A stretch of 63,475 bases of DNA, taken from positions 1 through 63,475 of the forward strand of contig UQWM01000013.1 of NCBI GenBank assembly GCA_900544795.1, read 5' to 3'. Under the pieces are notes generated by a model. That model saw only the letters and a program-made list of their open reading frames with translations, was not told where the DNA came from and made no database searches. The position numbers and the translations under genes were made by a program. Positions 1 through 8,589 of the stretch are shown in pieces. The first letter of the stretch is position 1, and each line of letters begins with the position of its first letter. The DNA comes from an uncultured Phascolarctobacterium sp. GTDB taxonomy: Bacteria > Bacillota > Negativicutes > Acidaminococcales > Acidaminococcaceae.

Positions 1-47
1 TAAGACCATTAAATATTGTGCCGATAATTTTACACAAGATTTTGGAC

Positions 48-76
48 TTGACTGAATAGAAAAGATAAAATAAAGT
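48..76 (+). promoter_or_regulatory. weak candidate promoter for the first gene
   Basis: TTGACT (48-53) is followed after 17 bases by TAAAGT (71-76), about 50 bases before the first coding region. The -35 box is good and the -10 box poor (4 of 6). The first 127 bases otherwise hold no gene that I can see; they open with TAA, which could be the stop codon of a gene outside the window. Confidence 0.3.
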
Positions 77-127
77 AAAATAAGACTGAATTTGTAGTCG
101 ATATAGTACACAAGGAGCAATAAAAAG

Positions 128-1252
128 ATGAAGATTTCCAAGAAGGATGCTTTAGCATGGTTTGAATTTTTTGCACAATTGCCCGAGGGTGAGCAGCTTA
201 TGGTTAAACAGCAGGAGATTGTTTATGCCACGTTTGCGCAGATCGAGGCAGCTGTAATTAAAAGAAACGAAGAGCTGATGGCACAAATTCCCGGTTTAAA
301 AACATTAGAACAAAGAACGCTGTTTGTGGGGCAGGATGAGAAATTCCCTGATGGTTGCCGTTCCTGCTTATTGGGCAGCGGGCTGACCGCCATCAGAAAA
401 ACCAACAAATGCAATTTGCAGTGCAAGTTTTGCTATAATTATGGCGAGCTGGATGCTATTGCGCCTGTAGGTGAGGGTATTTGGGTTATTGGCGGCACCA
501 AGTTTTATGAGAAGGATATTGACTTGTTGCTGTCGATCCATAAAAAGCCTACGGGCGTTGCATATGTCTATTTAGAACCTTTTATGGAAATCGAGAAATA
601 CTATAATATCCTCCAAAAATTTAACAAAGCCGGTATTTATCAGCATCTGTATACTAATGGAACCCTGGCTACGGAAGCAACCCTTAAAGCGTTGGGTGAA
701 GCTGGACTGGATGAACTAAGATTTAATTTAGGAGCATCCGGCTGTGCCGATAAGGTTATCGAAAATATAGGCATAGCTAAAAAGTACATCAAAAAAGTTG
801 GCATCGAAACGCCTATGACGCCGGAGTTATTTGAAAAGTTCTTTGTGAAAAAGCAGGCTATCTTAGATACGGGCTTAGATTTTATCAATTGTGCTGAGCT
901 GCATTTGAATGCCAATAATATTGATAATTATCCGGGGGAGAAGATGTATATTGCTCGCCATGGTTACATATCACCGATCTGGAGCCGTGAACTGACCCTT
1001 AGGTTTATGGCGATCGCCGCTAATGAAAAATGGGATGTAGTAGTACATGATTGTTCCAATGATACCAAGTTTGCCAGGGATCTGAATTTAGGAGCCAAAG
1101 AAGGCAAATGGTTTGGTGCCAGCAGTTATACGTCTGAATTTTTGGAAATACCCTATGAAGTATTTTTACCGATACTGCGTGATGAAGACTTTCATTTTTT
1201 AGTTGAAGAAGAGTTGCCAAGCGGCTACAAACCGGGAGAGATGCTTTTCTAA
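128..1252 (+). CDS. radical SAM enzyme, function unknown
   Basis: This 374-residue protein carries the CX3CX2C cluster of the radical SAM superfamily at Cys95, Cys99 and Cys102 (CNLQCKFC), the ligands of a [4Fe-4S] cluster used to cleave S-adenosylmethionine. A second pair, Cys77 and Cys80, sits just before it. The LYTNGT stretch near residue 175 fits the SAM-binding barrel. The general layout resembles activase-like radical SAM proteins, but the substrate cannot be read from the sequence. The ATG is preceded by AAGGAG at a good distance. The TrmH-type methyltransferase gene follows after 14 bases, so the two are probably co-transcribed, which is weak support for a role in RNA modification. 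Confidence 0.75.
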   Translation: MKISKKDALAWFEFFAQLPEGEQLMVKQQEIVYATFAQIEAAVIKRNEELMAQIPGLKTLEQRTLFVGQDEKFPDGCRSCLLGSGLTAIRKTNKCNLQCKFCYNYGELDAIAPVGEGIWVIGGTKFYEKDIDLLLSIHKKPTGVAYVYLEPFMEIEKYYNILQKFNKAGIYQHLYTNGTLATEATLKALGEAGLDELRFNLGASGCADKVIENIGIAKKYIKKVGIETPMTPELFEKFFVKKQAILDTGLDFINCAELHLNANNIDNYPGEKMYIARHGYISPIWSRELTLRFMAIAANEKWDVVVHDCSNDTKFARDLNLGAKEGKWFGASSYTSEFLEIPYEVFLPILRDEDFHFLVEEELPSGYKPGEMLF

Positions 1253-1266
1253 GAGGAAGTGGCCTA

Positions 1267-2070
1267 ATGGCAAAGATTATAGAAATAATGGATATTTCTG
1301 CTCCTGAACTGGCAGTGTTTGCACAACTGACAGAGAAGCAGTTGCGCCACAAGCAGGAACCGGAAAAGGGTATATTTATCGCGGAGAGCGGTAAGGTCAT
1401 AGAGCTTGCTTTGGCGGCTGGCTGTGAACCTGTTGCTTTTTTGATGGAGCGCAGGCATATCACGGGCCAGGCCCAGAATATTCTTGCTCGTTATGATGAT
1501 GTTACGGTGTATACCGGTGACCGGGATGTGCTGGCCAGTTTGACCGGCTACAAGCTGACACGCGGTATCCTATGTGCCATGCGCCGCCTTAAGCTGCCAG
1601 CAGTACAACAGATATGTGCTCAGGCCAGACGGGTGGCAGTGTTGGACAATATCACAGATGCTGCCAACGTGGGAGGGATATTCCGCTCGGCAGCTGCGTT
1701 AGATGTTGATGCTGTACTCGTGATGCGTTCCTGCTGTGACCCGTTATGCCGCAAAGCCGTACGTGTCAGCATGGGGACAGTATTCCAGATACCGTGGACT
1801 TATATAGACAACGGAGTTAAAGTGCTGGGAGAATTGGGCTTTAAAACAGCGGCGCTGGCTTTGTGTGAGACTGCGGTCAGTATAGACGACAGGGAGCTGA
1901 TGGCAGAAGCCAGGCTGGCTTTGATTTTTGGCACAGAAGGCTATGGCTTATCTCAGGCTACGATCGATGCGTGTGATTATGTGGTGAAGATCCCCATGGC
2001 GCACAGTGTGGACTCGCTTAATGTTGCGGCGGCAAGTGCTGTGACGTTTTGGCAATTGAGGCGTCAATAA
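1267..2070 (+). CDS. TrmH/SpoU-family RNA 2'-O-ribose methyltransferase
   Basis: The 267-residue protein has the two-part layout of SpoU (SPOUT) methyltransferases. An N-terminal RNA substrate-binding domain covers about residues 10-90, and a C-terminal knotted SAM-binding domain follows. The knot motifs are clear: NITDAANVGGIFRSA near residue 130, IFGTEGYGLS near residue 220, and PMAHSVDSLNVAAASAV near residue 240. The Asn and Arg of the first motif are the residues normally used for catalysis. The family methylates 23S rRNA or tRNA on the ribose 2'-OH; the exact nucleotide cannot be told. It lies 14 bases behind the radical SAM gene, with GAGGAAG ahead of the ATG. Confidence 0.88.
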   Translation: MAKIIEIMDISAPELAVFAQLTEKQLRHKQEPEKGIFIAESGKVIELALAAGCEPVAFLMERRHITGQAQNILARYDDVTVYTGDRDVLASLTGYKLTRGILCAMRRLKLPAVQQICAQARRVAVLDNITDAANVGGIFRSAAALDVDAVLVMRSCCDPLCRKAVRVSMGTVFQIPWTYIDNGVKVLGELGFKTAALALCETAVSIDDRELMAEARLALIFGTEGYGLSQATIDACDYVVKIPMAHSVDSLNVAAASAVTFWQLRRQ

Positions 2071-2185
2071 GTAACCGATTATCGCAAAGATTTTTTGTGG
2101 TTGTTTGATATGAGTAGTTTCAGGCTTAGTTTAGATAATTTGCAAAACAGTTAAAAGGGTTTGCGCCGTGCAAGATGTGGAAGTT

Positions 2186-2770
2186 ATGAATTATAAAATT
2201 TTAGATATGGAAAAGTATTATCGTAAGGATGTTTACAGGCATTTTACGGTGGACTGTAAATGTTCGGTGATGATCACGTCCAAAATTGATGTGACCGGAT
2301 TATTAGCTTACTCGAAACAAACTGGAACTAAATTTTATATCAATTTTTTGTATGTTTTGGCTAAGGCGCTGAACAGCAGAGATGATTACAAAATGAGGTA
2401 TTTGTATCCTGAAAATCAATTAGTGGTGTTTGATAAGATCAATCCGGCCCATTATGTTTTTCACGAGGATACGGAAACATTTACAGTAGTTTATACAGAG
2501 TTTTGCGAGGAGTACCAGGAGTTTTACAGCCGCTGCTGTGCTGATATAGAACAGGGTAAACAGACCCGTGCCTATGGGCTGGACGGCAGCAAATTAAATT
2601 ATTTTGATGCGTCCTATATTTCATGGCTTTCCTATGAAGCGCTGCATGTTGAGCTGCCGGTAACGGTGCGGATGAACCATGCTGTCGCTGATGGCTATGT
2701 AGTGTCTAAAGCATTTTTGTTATTGGAAGAAGAAATACAACTGTTAGTTAAAAAGAAGCTGCAAGATTAA
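2186..2770 (+). CDS. CatA-like (chloramphenicol acetyltransferase family) acyltransferase
   Basis: The 194-residue product has the type A chloramphenicol acetyltransferase fold from end to end: an N-terminal DMEKYYRKDVYRHF stretch, the ISWLSYEAL region around the transition-state serine, and the C-terminal NHAVADGY motif, whose His and Asp match the catalytic His195 and structural Asp199 of the classic enzymes. The usual first His of HHxxxDG is Asn here. The family transfers acetyl from acetyl-CoA to a hydroxyl and is a cytoplasmic trimer. Whether the acceptor is chloramphenicol is open; many chromosomal members have other or unknown substrates. I prefer ATG 2186 by comparison with the family, but an in-frame GTG at 2168 is also possible. 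An unusual Cys-rich reading frame follows the stop codon. Confidence 0.75.
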   Translation: MNYKILDMEKYYRKDVYRHFTVDCKCSVMITSKIDVTGLLAYSKQTGTKFYINFLYVLAKALNSRDDYKMRYLYPENQLVVFDKINPAHYVFHEDTETFTVVYTEFCEEYQEFYSRCCADIEQGKQTRAYGLDGSKLNYFDASYISWLSYEALHVELPVTVRMNHAVADGYVVSKAFLLLEEEIQLLVKKKLQD

Positions 2771-2881
2771 TACAGGATCAAAGATGGCAAAAAGTACTGC
2801 TGCGATGTATGTGGAAAAACGGATGGCGTTAAAATTATACATCAGGCAGCTTGTTTTAAATCAAAAAATAAAAACAAATAG
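2771..2881 (+). other. open 36-codon Cys-rich stretch in frame after the cat-like stop
   Basis: Directly after the TAA of the acetyltransferase gene the same frame stays open for 36 codons up to a TAG at 2879. It would encode a basic Cys/His-rich stretch containing KYCCDVCGKTDG and IIHQAACFKSK, which looks like a small zinc ribbon. It has no start codon of its own in this frame, so it is either a remnant of another gene, a read-through extension or chance. A 38-codon ATG-started frame (2784-2900) overlaps it but looks less protein-like. Confidence 0.3.
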
Positions 2882-2965
2882 TATAAGCTGTTTATTTTAA
2901 TTAGTTTTTAAACATATTATTCAAGCAGAGTTTAACTATGGTCAAGCAGGAAAAGGGGCGGCAGT

Positions 2966-3379
2966 ATGTGGTTCGTTTTTGCGGTGTTGTCGGCTGTTTT
3001 TGCCGCGGCTACTTCTATTTTAGCCAAGATCGGTATTGAAGGCGTCAATTCTAATCTGGCTACGGCCATCAGGACCGTGGTTGTAGTACTTATGGCATGG
3101 GGCATAGTATTTATTACCAATACTCAAGGTGGCGTAACAGAGATCAGTAAACGCAGCTGGATTTTTTTGACGCTGTCAGGGTTGGCTACCGGGGCTTCCT
3201 GGCTATGTTACTTTAAAGCGCTACAAATGGGAGAGGCTTCCAAGGTGGTGACGGTAGATAAATTTAGTATTGTGCTTACCTTAATAATGGCAGCAGTATT
3301 TTTGCATGAACAATTCACCGTTAAAACTATTATTGGCTCTATTCTTATTACCGTGGGGACTTTTGTTATGATTTTATAG
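2966..3379 (+). CDS. half-size EamA/DMT-family membrane transporter
   Basis: This is a 137-residue, very hydrophobic protein with four to five predicted membrane segments, matching one EamA repeat rather than the usual tandem pair of about 290 residues. The tail pattern HEQFTVKTIIGSILITVGTFV is the classic end of an EamA repeat. It should sit in the inner membrane and work as a dimer, as small multidrug-resistance relatives do. Substrate unknown. The ATG at 2966 has AAAGGGG upstream. It is not closely spaced to either neighbour (195 and 66 bases), so it may be a separate unit. The frame ends cleanly after the natural end of a repeat, so I do not read it as a truncation. Confidence 0.8.
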   Translation: MWFVFAVLSAVFAAATSILAKIGIEGVNSNLATAIRTVVVVLMAWGIVFITNTQGGVTEISKRSWIFLTLSGLATGASWLCYFKALQMGEASKVVTVDKFSIVLTLIMAAVFLHEQFTVKTIIGSILITVGTFVMIL

Positions 3380-3445
3380 GCTGCTTAAGCTTGGAAATAG
3401 ATAAAGTAAAATAATGGAAAAATCATAGTGCAGAGGGGCAAGAAG

Positions 3446-4732
3446 ATGATAACAAGGCAAAAATATCAGGATTATGTAAGTGTTTTAAAAGAAGAACTGA
3501 TCCCGGCGATGGGCTGTACAGAGCCTATCGCTATTGCTTATGCCGGTGCTATCGCCCGCGAGCATTTAGGCTGTCTGCCTGAACGGGTTGAGATAGAGGT
3601 CAGCGGTAATATCATCAAAAATGTTAAAAGTGTTATTGTGCCGAACACAGGCGGGCTACGCGGTATTGAAGTAGCTGCTGCTGCCGGTATCGTTGCCGGT
3701 GTTGCCGCTAAAGAGTTGAAGGTCATTGCCGAGGTCAGCGAAGCGGGTATCATTCAGATCCACAAATTTTTGGCAGATGTGCCGATCTCGGTCGAATTTT
3801 CGGACAGCAAGAAAATTTTTGATATCATGATTACCGTTTATGGCGGCGGTCACTCTGCTTATGTACGTATTTGTGAGTTTCATACCAATGTGGTGGAGAT
3901 CAAAAAAGACGGTAGCTATGTTTTGCAGAAAGAAGTAGAGGTTGAAGACAGCCTGGGCTTTACTGATCGCGAGTTCATGAATGTGCAGGAGATCATCGAA
4001 TTTGCCGATACGGCTAAAATCGAGGACGTAAAGGCTATTCTTGACAATCAGATCGCCTGCAATGTCAATATTTCCGAAGAAGGCCTGGCCGGAGATTACG
4101 GCGCCAACATTGGTAAGGTGCTGCTGAAGACCTATGGTTCGGACGATGTAAAAATAAGGGCCAAAGCTAAAGCGGCGGCTGGTTCTGATGCCAGGATGAA
4201 CGGCTGCGAAATGCCGGTGGTTATCAATTCGGGCAGCGGCAATCAGGGCATCACTGCTTCGATACCTGTTATCGAGTATGCCAAAGAGCTTGGCGTGTCG
4301 GAAGAGAAGCGCTATCGGGCTTTGCTGGTATCTAATTTGATCACGATCCATTTGAAATCCGGTATCGGCAGATTGTCTGCTTATTGCGGTGCCGTCAGCG
4401 CGGGCTGTGCCAGCGGCGCTGGTATCGCTTATCTGTATGGCGGCGGTGTGGACGAGGTTTCACATACCATCGTCAATGCACTGGCTATCACTTCGGGAAT
4501 CATCTGCGACGGCGCTAAGGCATCGTGCGCGGCGAAGATCGCTACAGCTATCGACGCCGGAATTTTAGGCTATCATATGTATAAAGAGGGCCAGCAGTTC
4601 TACGGTGGCGATGGTATCGTCAGCAAGGGAGTTGAAAATACTATCAGGAACGTAGGTCAGCTGGCGAAAGAGGGCATGGCGACTACGGATCAGGAAATTT
4701 TAAAGATCATGACTAAAACGCCTGCTCAATAA
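3446..4732 (+). CDS. cyuA: L-cysteine desulfidase / CyuA-like (UPF0597) protein
   Basis: The 428-residue protein belongs to the serine dehydratase alpha-like UPF0597 family (YhaM/CyuA), which breaks L-cysteine into pyruvate, ammonia and sulfide with a [4Fe-4S] cluster. Seen here are the N-terminal MGCTEPIAIAYA motif with Cys24, a glycine-rich NSGSGNQG stretch in the middle, and SGIICDGAKASCAAKI with two further cysteines, all typical of the family. Length is normal. ATG 3446 is chosen because AGAGGGG lies 8 bases before it; an in-frame GTG at 3428 has no ribosome-binding site. Serine as substrate cannot be excluded. Confidence 0.85.
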   Translation: MITRQKYQDYVSVLKEELIPAMGCTEPIAIAYAGAIAREHLGCLPERVEIEVSGNIIKNVKSVIVPNTGGLRGIEVAAAAGIVAGVAAKELKVIAEVSEAGIIQIHKFLADVPISVEFSDSKKIFDIMITVYGGGHSAYVRICEFHTNVVEIKKDGSYVLQKEVEVEDSLGFTDREFMNVQEIIEFADTAKIEDVKAILDNQIACNVNISEEGLAGDYGANIGKVLLKTYGSDDVKIRAKAKAAAGSDARMNGCEMPVVINSGSGNQGITASIPVIEYAKELGVSEEKRYRALLVSNLITIHLKSGIGRLSAYCGAVSAGCASGAGIAYLYGGGVDEVSHTIVNALAITSGIICDGAKASCAAKIATAIDAGILGYHMYKEGQQFYGGDGIVSKGVENTIRNVGQLAKEGMATTDQEILKIMTKTPAQ

Positions 4733-4789
4733 CTGTTTTGCAGCAGCCGTCAGATAAAGACCAACTTTTCTTTAAAGGATCGTGGTAAT

Positions 4790-6190
4790 ATGCAGCATAA
4801 AAGAAAATATATCTATATCTTTTTAGGGATCTGGGCTGTAACGACGGTGCTGTATTTTTCGCTGTGCAAAATCGCCAGCGAACAGGCGATGCTTATTTTT
4901 AATAAAACGATGGCGACCCAGAAGGTGCTCAAGGGTTCCGTAACATTGGGCAGCATCGACGCCGATATCTGGGGCAGGGTAAAGTTTCAGAACCTGGTAT
5001 GGCTGGATACTGACGGGCAGCCGATAGTGCATGTGCCGGAAGGACGTTTTAAAGTACGTCCGCTGGACATTATCACGAAAAGGATCGGGACGGAAACGCT
5101 GAAAGAGCTGGAGTTGGACAATGCTTTGTTTGCTGTCCGCTTTAACAGCAAGATGCAACTGGATATTTTTGAGCAGTCGCATGCCCAGCGTGTCATAGAC
5201 CGGGCGGAAATAAAAGAAGCAAAGCTCGCTAAAGATGAAGCTGTAAATGAAAGTGTGATACACGGCAAACAACCGGCGCAGGAACAGACCAGGAATCCGA
5301 GGCCGAAACGCGAGTTGAACTTTGATTTAGGCGATAAACGGCTAAAAATGCAGGTGGTTTTTAACAAATGCACTTTAACAGCCGGGTACAGAAATCGTTA
5401 CTTCGTGCTGAATGACGTAAATGCCGGGTTAGATATTGATACAAAAAGGAAATTGGCCATTAATTTGACTACCGGTAAATTTGGCGGTACGATGGTTGGA
5501 GACGGTTTGGAGATCAGCGGCGCTATTGATTTGAAAACGCAGGTGCCCCAGTATGACCTGCATTTGAATCTGTATAATGTGCTGCCGTCATCGTTGGGAC
5601 TTGCCGATATCAAGGATACTGTTTCTATAACGGCTGCCGTGACAGGAGACCTGCCGGAGCCGGTGATTGACGGTAATTTAAACTTCAGGGAACTGAATAT
5701 TCCAGGTCTGCATTTTTCCAAGGTTAAGGGTGATTTGCACTACGAAAACGCCGTACTAAAATTTACTAATGTGACAGGCCATGTTTTCGGCGGTACAGTC
5801 GAGGCTTTCGGTGATTATCATTTAGATACCCGATATTACAATATCGATGCGCTGGGGCATGATTTGGTTGGTGGCATTGCGGCTCGTAATGGTAAAATAA
5901 AATGTAAGGTCGAGCTGGATTTTAAGATACGTTCTAAAGGCGATCCCAAGACGGCATTGACTTATGGCAGCTTTAAATCTGGTAAAGGCTCATATTATAT
6001 CATTCCCTTTGATAGTATCAGCGGCGAATTTTCCAATCAAAACAAGCATCTGGAATTTAAAAACGTGATTATCGAAACGAAAATGGGTACTATTAAAACC
6101 GACGCTTTTGATATCAATAACGGTAAGCTGCATATCAGCGAGATCTATCTAGAAGAACCCGAAAACGGAAAAGTTGTTAAAATAATCTAA
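4790..6190 (+). CDS. AsmA/TamB-like envelope protein
   Basis: This 466-residue protein begins with a single membrane anchor (about residues 7-26, IYIFLGIWAVTTVLYFSLC) followed by a long beta-rich body. The middle and end (ALKFTNVTGHVFGGTVEAFG, AFDINNGKLHISEIYLEE) have the repeated short beta-strand pattern of AsmA/TamB-type proteins, thought to bridge inner and outer membrane and carry lipid. Residues about 130-185 are charged and low in complexity. The protein is shorter than full TamB. It should be anchored in the inner membrane and face the periplasm, which supports a two-membrane cell. AAAGGA precedes the ATG. The family call rests on pattern, not a search. Confidence 0.6.
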   Translation: MQHKRKYIYIFLGIWAVTTVLYFSLCKIASEQAMLIFNKTMATQKVLKGSVTLGSIDADIWGRVKFQNLVWLDTDGQPIVHVPEGRFKVRPLDIITKRIGTETLKELELDNALFAVRFNSKMQLDIFEQSHAQRVIDRAEIKEAKLAKDEAVNESVIHGKQPAQEQTRNPRPKRELNFDLGDKRLKMQVVFNKCTLTAGYRNRYFVLNDVNAGLDIDTKRKLAINLTTGKFGGTMVGDGLEISGAIDLKTQVPQYDLHLNLYNVLPSSLGLADIKDTVSITAAVTGDLPEPVIDGNLNFRELNIPGLHFSKVKGDLHYENAVLKFTNVTGHVFGGTVEAFGDYHLDTRYYNIDALGHDLVGGIAARNGKIKCKVELDFKIRSKGDPKTALTYGSFKSGKGSYYIIPFDSISGEFSNQNKHLEFKNVIIETKMGTIKTDAFDINNGKLHISEIYLEEPENGKVVKII

Positions 6191-6222
6191 GCAGGATATT
6201 TTTGTGAAGGAGGAGACCAGTA

Positions 6223-8442
6223 ATGAGCAAATATAAAAAGCTATACAGCACGCTGTTGCTAGGTGTGGTTTCTATTGCTATTTTGCTGGCTGCTGTTTTC
6301 AGTTATAGCAAAAGTATCGAAGAGAATTATAAAGAAGAAAATCTTAATTCGCTAAAAGAGCTTTCTAATCAAGCCGCGGTGATGCTGTATAACGAGATAG
6401 CCAATAAGCAAAATCTGCTGCAGGAATTATCCCATGACGTGGGGCGTATTTTTGTCGACGATCCGCAGGCGGCTGCAAATTATTTACAGGACGCTGCCAA
6501 GCGCAATAACTTTAAACGTATCGGCGTGGCTTTGCCGGATGGAAGTTCGTTTACGACTGACGGTGCGCATTTGAATATTGCTGAACGGGAATATTTTTCT
6601 AAGGTCATGAACGGGCATATGGCGGTATCCCGCAATTTGGACGACTATACGGATGGCGGCAGGATTGCTGTTTATGCTGTGCCGATCTTCGACGAATCAT
6701 CGCAGGATGTCAAAGGTGTTTTGTTTGCCACTTACAGCCTGGAAACCTTTAGAAATACTATTGAAATATCCTTTTTTGGCGGCGCTGGTTATTCGTACGT
6801 TGTGCAGGAAAATGGCGATGTAGTAGTTGATTCCAAGCATCCAGAAAGCTTCAAGGGTTTTCAAAATGTTTATGCGGCGCTGCTGACTGCCGATCCTGTC
6901 AACAACAAAGACAGTGCTGAAAAACTGTGGCAGATGATCAACAGGAAGCAGGACGGCTATATCGAATTTTATAATAAAGAACAAAAATATATGTATTGTT
7001 CGCCGATAGGCGTCAACAACTGGATGCTGCTTACTGTAACTCCTGCCAGAGTCATTGAAGACAGAACTAATACTATCCTTAACAAAACTTATCTGCTGGG
7101 ACTTTTACTGATAGTTATCTTTTTGGCGTTTCTCTGGCATATAATGCGGCTCCATGCCCGTAACCAGAAGAAACTGATGGATATTGCTTATGTAGATGAG
7201 ATAACCGGCGGTTATTCTTTTGCCAGGTTTTTTAAAGAAGCAGAGCTGGGCCTGGTGACCAGTGATAAAAAAACGGCTATCATCAGTATGGATATTGATG
7301 GCTTCAAATATTTCAACGATATGTTTGGTTACGAAGAAGGCAACGATCTGCTGCGCTATATCTGGCGCGAGGTGGGGGAAAGCCTGAATACAGGTGAGCT
7401 GCTGGCTCACGGAGTTGCTGATACGTTTATTTTTCTGCTGCATTTTGATACTCGTGATGAGTTGCTGTGGCGGATCAATGATTTGTGTCTGCATTTAAGC
7501 CATTATCATACCAGGACCGGGCAGGTTTATAAGCTGGCTTTGTCGCTGTGGATATATGAAGTTGACGGCGAGACGGACGATATAGTGAGTATGGCCGACA
7601 GGGCCTATATCGCCAGGCAGACGATTAAGAACAAAGGCGACACGGCCTGGGCATTTTATGACGGCGCCGTACGCAACAAGCTGCTGCACGAAAAAGAGAT
7701 CGAAAGCCAAATGGAAAAAGCGCTTTTAGACGGCGAATTTATTGCCTATTATCAGCCTAAATACAGCACTGCAGAACAAAAACTTATCGGTGCCGAGGCT
7801 TTGGTGCGCTGGCAACGCAGCGATGGCAGTATTGTGTCTCCATCAGAATTTATACCCTTGTTTGAACGTAATGGCTTTATCACCAAGCTGGACCGGTATA
7901 TGTTCCACAATGTTTGTAAGCAGCAGATGCTATGGCTGCAGCAGGGGTTAAAGCCATTGCCGGTGTCTGTTAATATGTCGCGGATGTGTTTATATGACCC
8001 GCATTTGGTCGATGAATACATTGAAGTTTTGGAAGAAAGCGGATTACCGCCCGGATATGTGGAGATCGAGCTTACCGAGAGCGCTATCTTTGAAAATACC
8101 GAAGTCATGAATGGCGTTATCGAGGCGCTGCACAAGGCTGGATTTAAGGTTCTGATGGACGATTTTGGAACAGGCTATTCTTCGATGGTGATGCTGAAAG
8201 ATGTTAATATCGACGTCCTTAAGTTGGATAAAAGCTTCGTTGATGATATCGGTGACGAGCGCAGCGAAAAAATAATCTCGAATATTATTTATTTGGCTCA
8301 TTCACTGCAGATAGAGGTAATTGCCGAAGGAGTGGAAACAGAAGTGCAATTTGTATTTTTACAGAGTGTTGGCTGTGATTATATCCAGGGTTATTATTTC
8401 GGAAGACCGCAGCCTGCTGCAATATTTGGCGAGCTGCTATAA
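6223..8442 (+). CDS. membrane c-di-GMP phosphodiesterase: dCache sensor, degenerate GGDEF, EAL
   Basis: The 739-residue protein has a membrane helix (residues 9-29), a periplasmic sensor of about 250 residues of the dCache type, a second helix (about 287-307), a GGDEF domain and a C-terminal EAL domain. The GGDEF signature is replaced by GVADT at about 397-401, so cyclase activity is unlikely. The EAL domain looks intact: GAEALVRW near residue 525, NMSR, ELTES, DDFGTGYSS, KLDKSF, EGVET and QGYYFGRP. It should therefore hydrolyse c-di-GMP under control of an external ligand, with the GGDEF part perhaps acting as a GTP-binding regulator. A strong ribosome-binding site (GAAGGAGGAG) precedes ATG 6223, and a terminator follows. 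Confidence 0.9.
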   Translation: MSKYKKLYSTLLLGVVSIAILLAAVFSYSKSIEENYKEENLNSLKELSNQAAVMLYNEIANKQNLLQELSHDVGRIFVDDPQAAANYLQDAAKRNNFKRIGVALPDGSSFTTDGAHLNIAEREYFSKVMNGHMAVSRNLDDYTDGGRIAVYAVPIFDESSQDVKGVLFATYSLETFRNTIEISFFGGAGYSYVVQENGDVVVDSKHPESFKGFQNVYAALLTADPVNNKDSAEKLWQMINRKQDGYIEFYNKEQKYMYCSPIGVNNWMLLTVTPARVIEDRTNTILNKTYLLGLLLIVIFLAFLWHIMRLHARNQKKLMDIAYVDEITGGYSFARFFKEAELGLVTSDKKTAIISMDIDGFKYFNDMFGYEEGNDLLRYIWREVGESLNTGELLAHGVADTFIFLLHFDTRDELLWRINDLCLHLSHYHTRTGQVYKLALSLWIYEVDGETDDIVSMADRAYIARQTIKNKGDTAWAFYDGAVRNKLLHEKEIESQMEKALLDGEFIAYYQPKYSTAEQKLIGAEALVRWQRSDGSIVSPSEFIPLFERNGFITKLDRYMFHNVCKQQMLWLQQGLKPLPVSVNMSRMCLYDPHLVDEYIEVLEESGLPPGYVEIELTESAIFENTEVMNGVIEALHKAGFKVLMDDFGTGYSSMVMLKDVNIDVLKLDKSFVDDIGDERSEKIISNIIYLAHSLQIEVIAEGVETEVQFVFLQSVGCDYIQGYYFGRPQPAAIFGELL

Positions 8443-8460
8443 GAAAAACATAGTGTTTTA

Positions 8461-8490
8461 AACAACGGCTCATGTAGACGTTGTTTTTTT
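8461..8490 (+). terminator. Rho-independent terminator after the EAL gene
   Basis: AACAACG (8461-8467) pairs with CGTTGTT (8479-8485) around an 11-base loop and runs into seven T residues. It separates the EAL gene from addB. Confidence 0.75.
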
Positions 8491-8548
8491 ATGGTAAAAT
8501 TTGTCGCGTGAGTTTTTATGGTTTTCTGGAAATAAGTACCGTGGGAAA

Positions 8549-8557
8549 TGGTATAAT
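8549..8557 (+). promoter_or_regulatory. extended -10 promoter for addBA
   Basis: TGGTATAAT combines a perfect TATAAT (8552-8557) with the TGn extension, about 33 bases ahead of the addB start. No convincing -35 box is seen, as is common with extended -10 promoters. Confidence 0.55.
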
Positions 8558-8589
8558 AAAGATATATTTTTTATGAGTGGAGAAAATAA

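Noticed and set aside
3656..4351. 231-codon minus-strand frame inside the cyuA-like gene
   Set aside because: Lies fully within a clear gene, with no family-like features; a codon-bias shadow.
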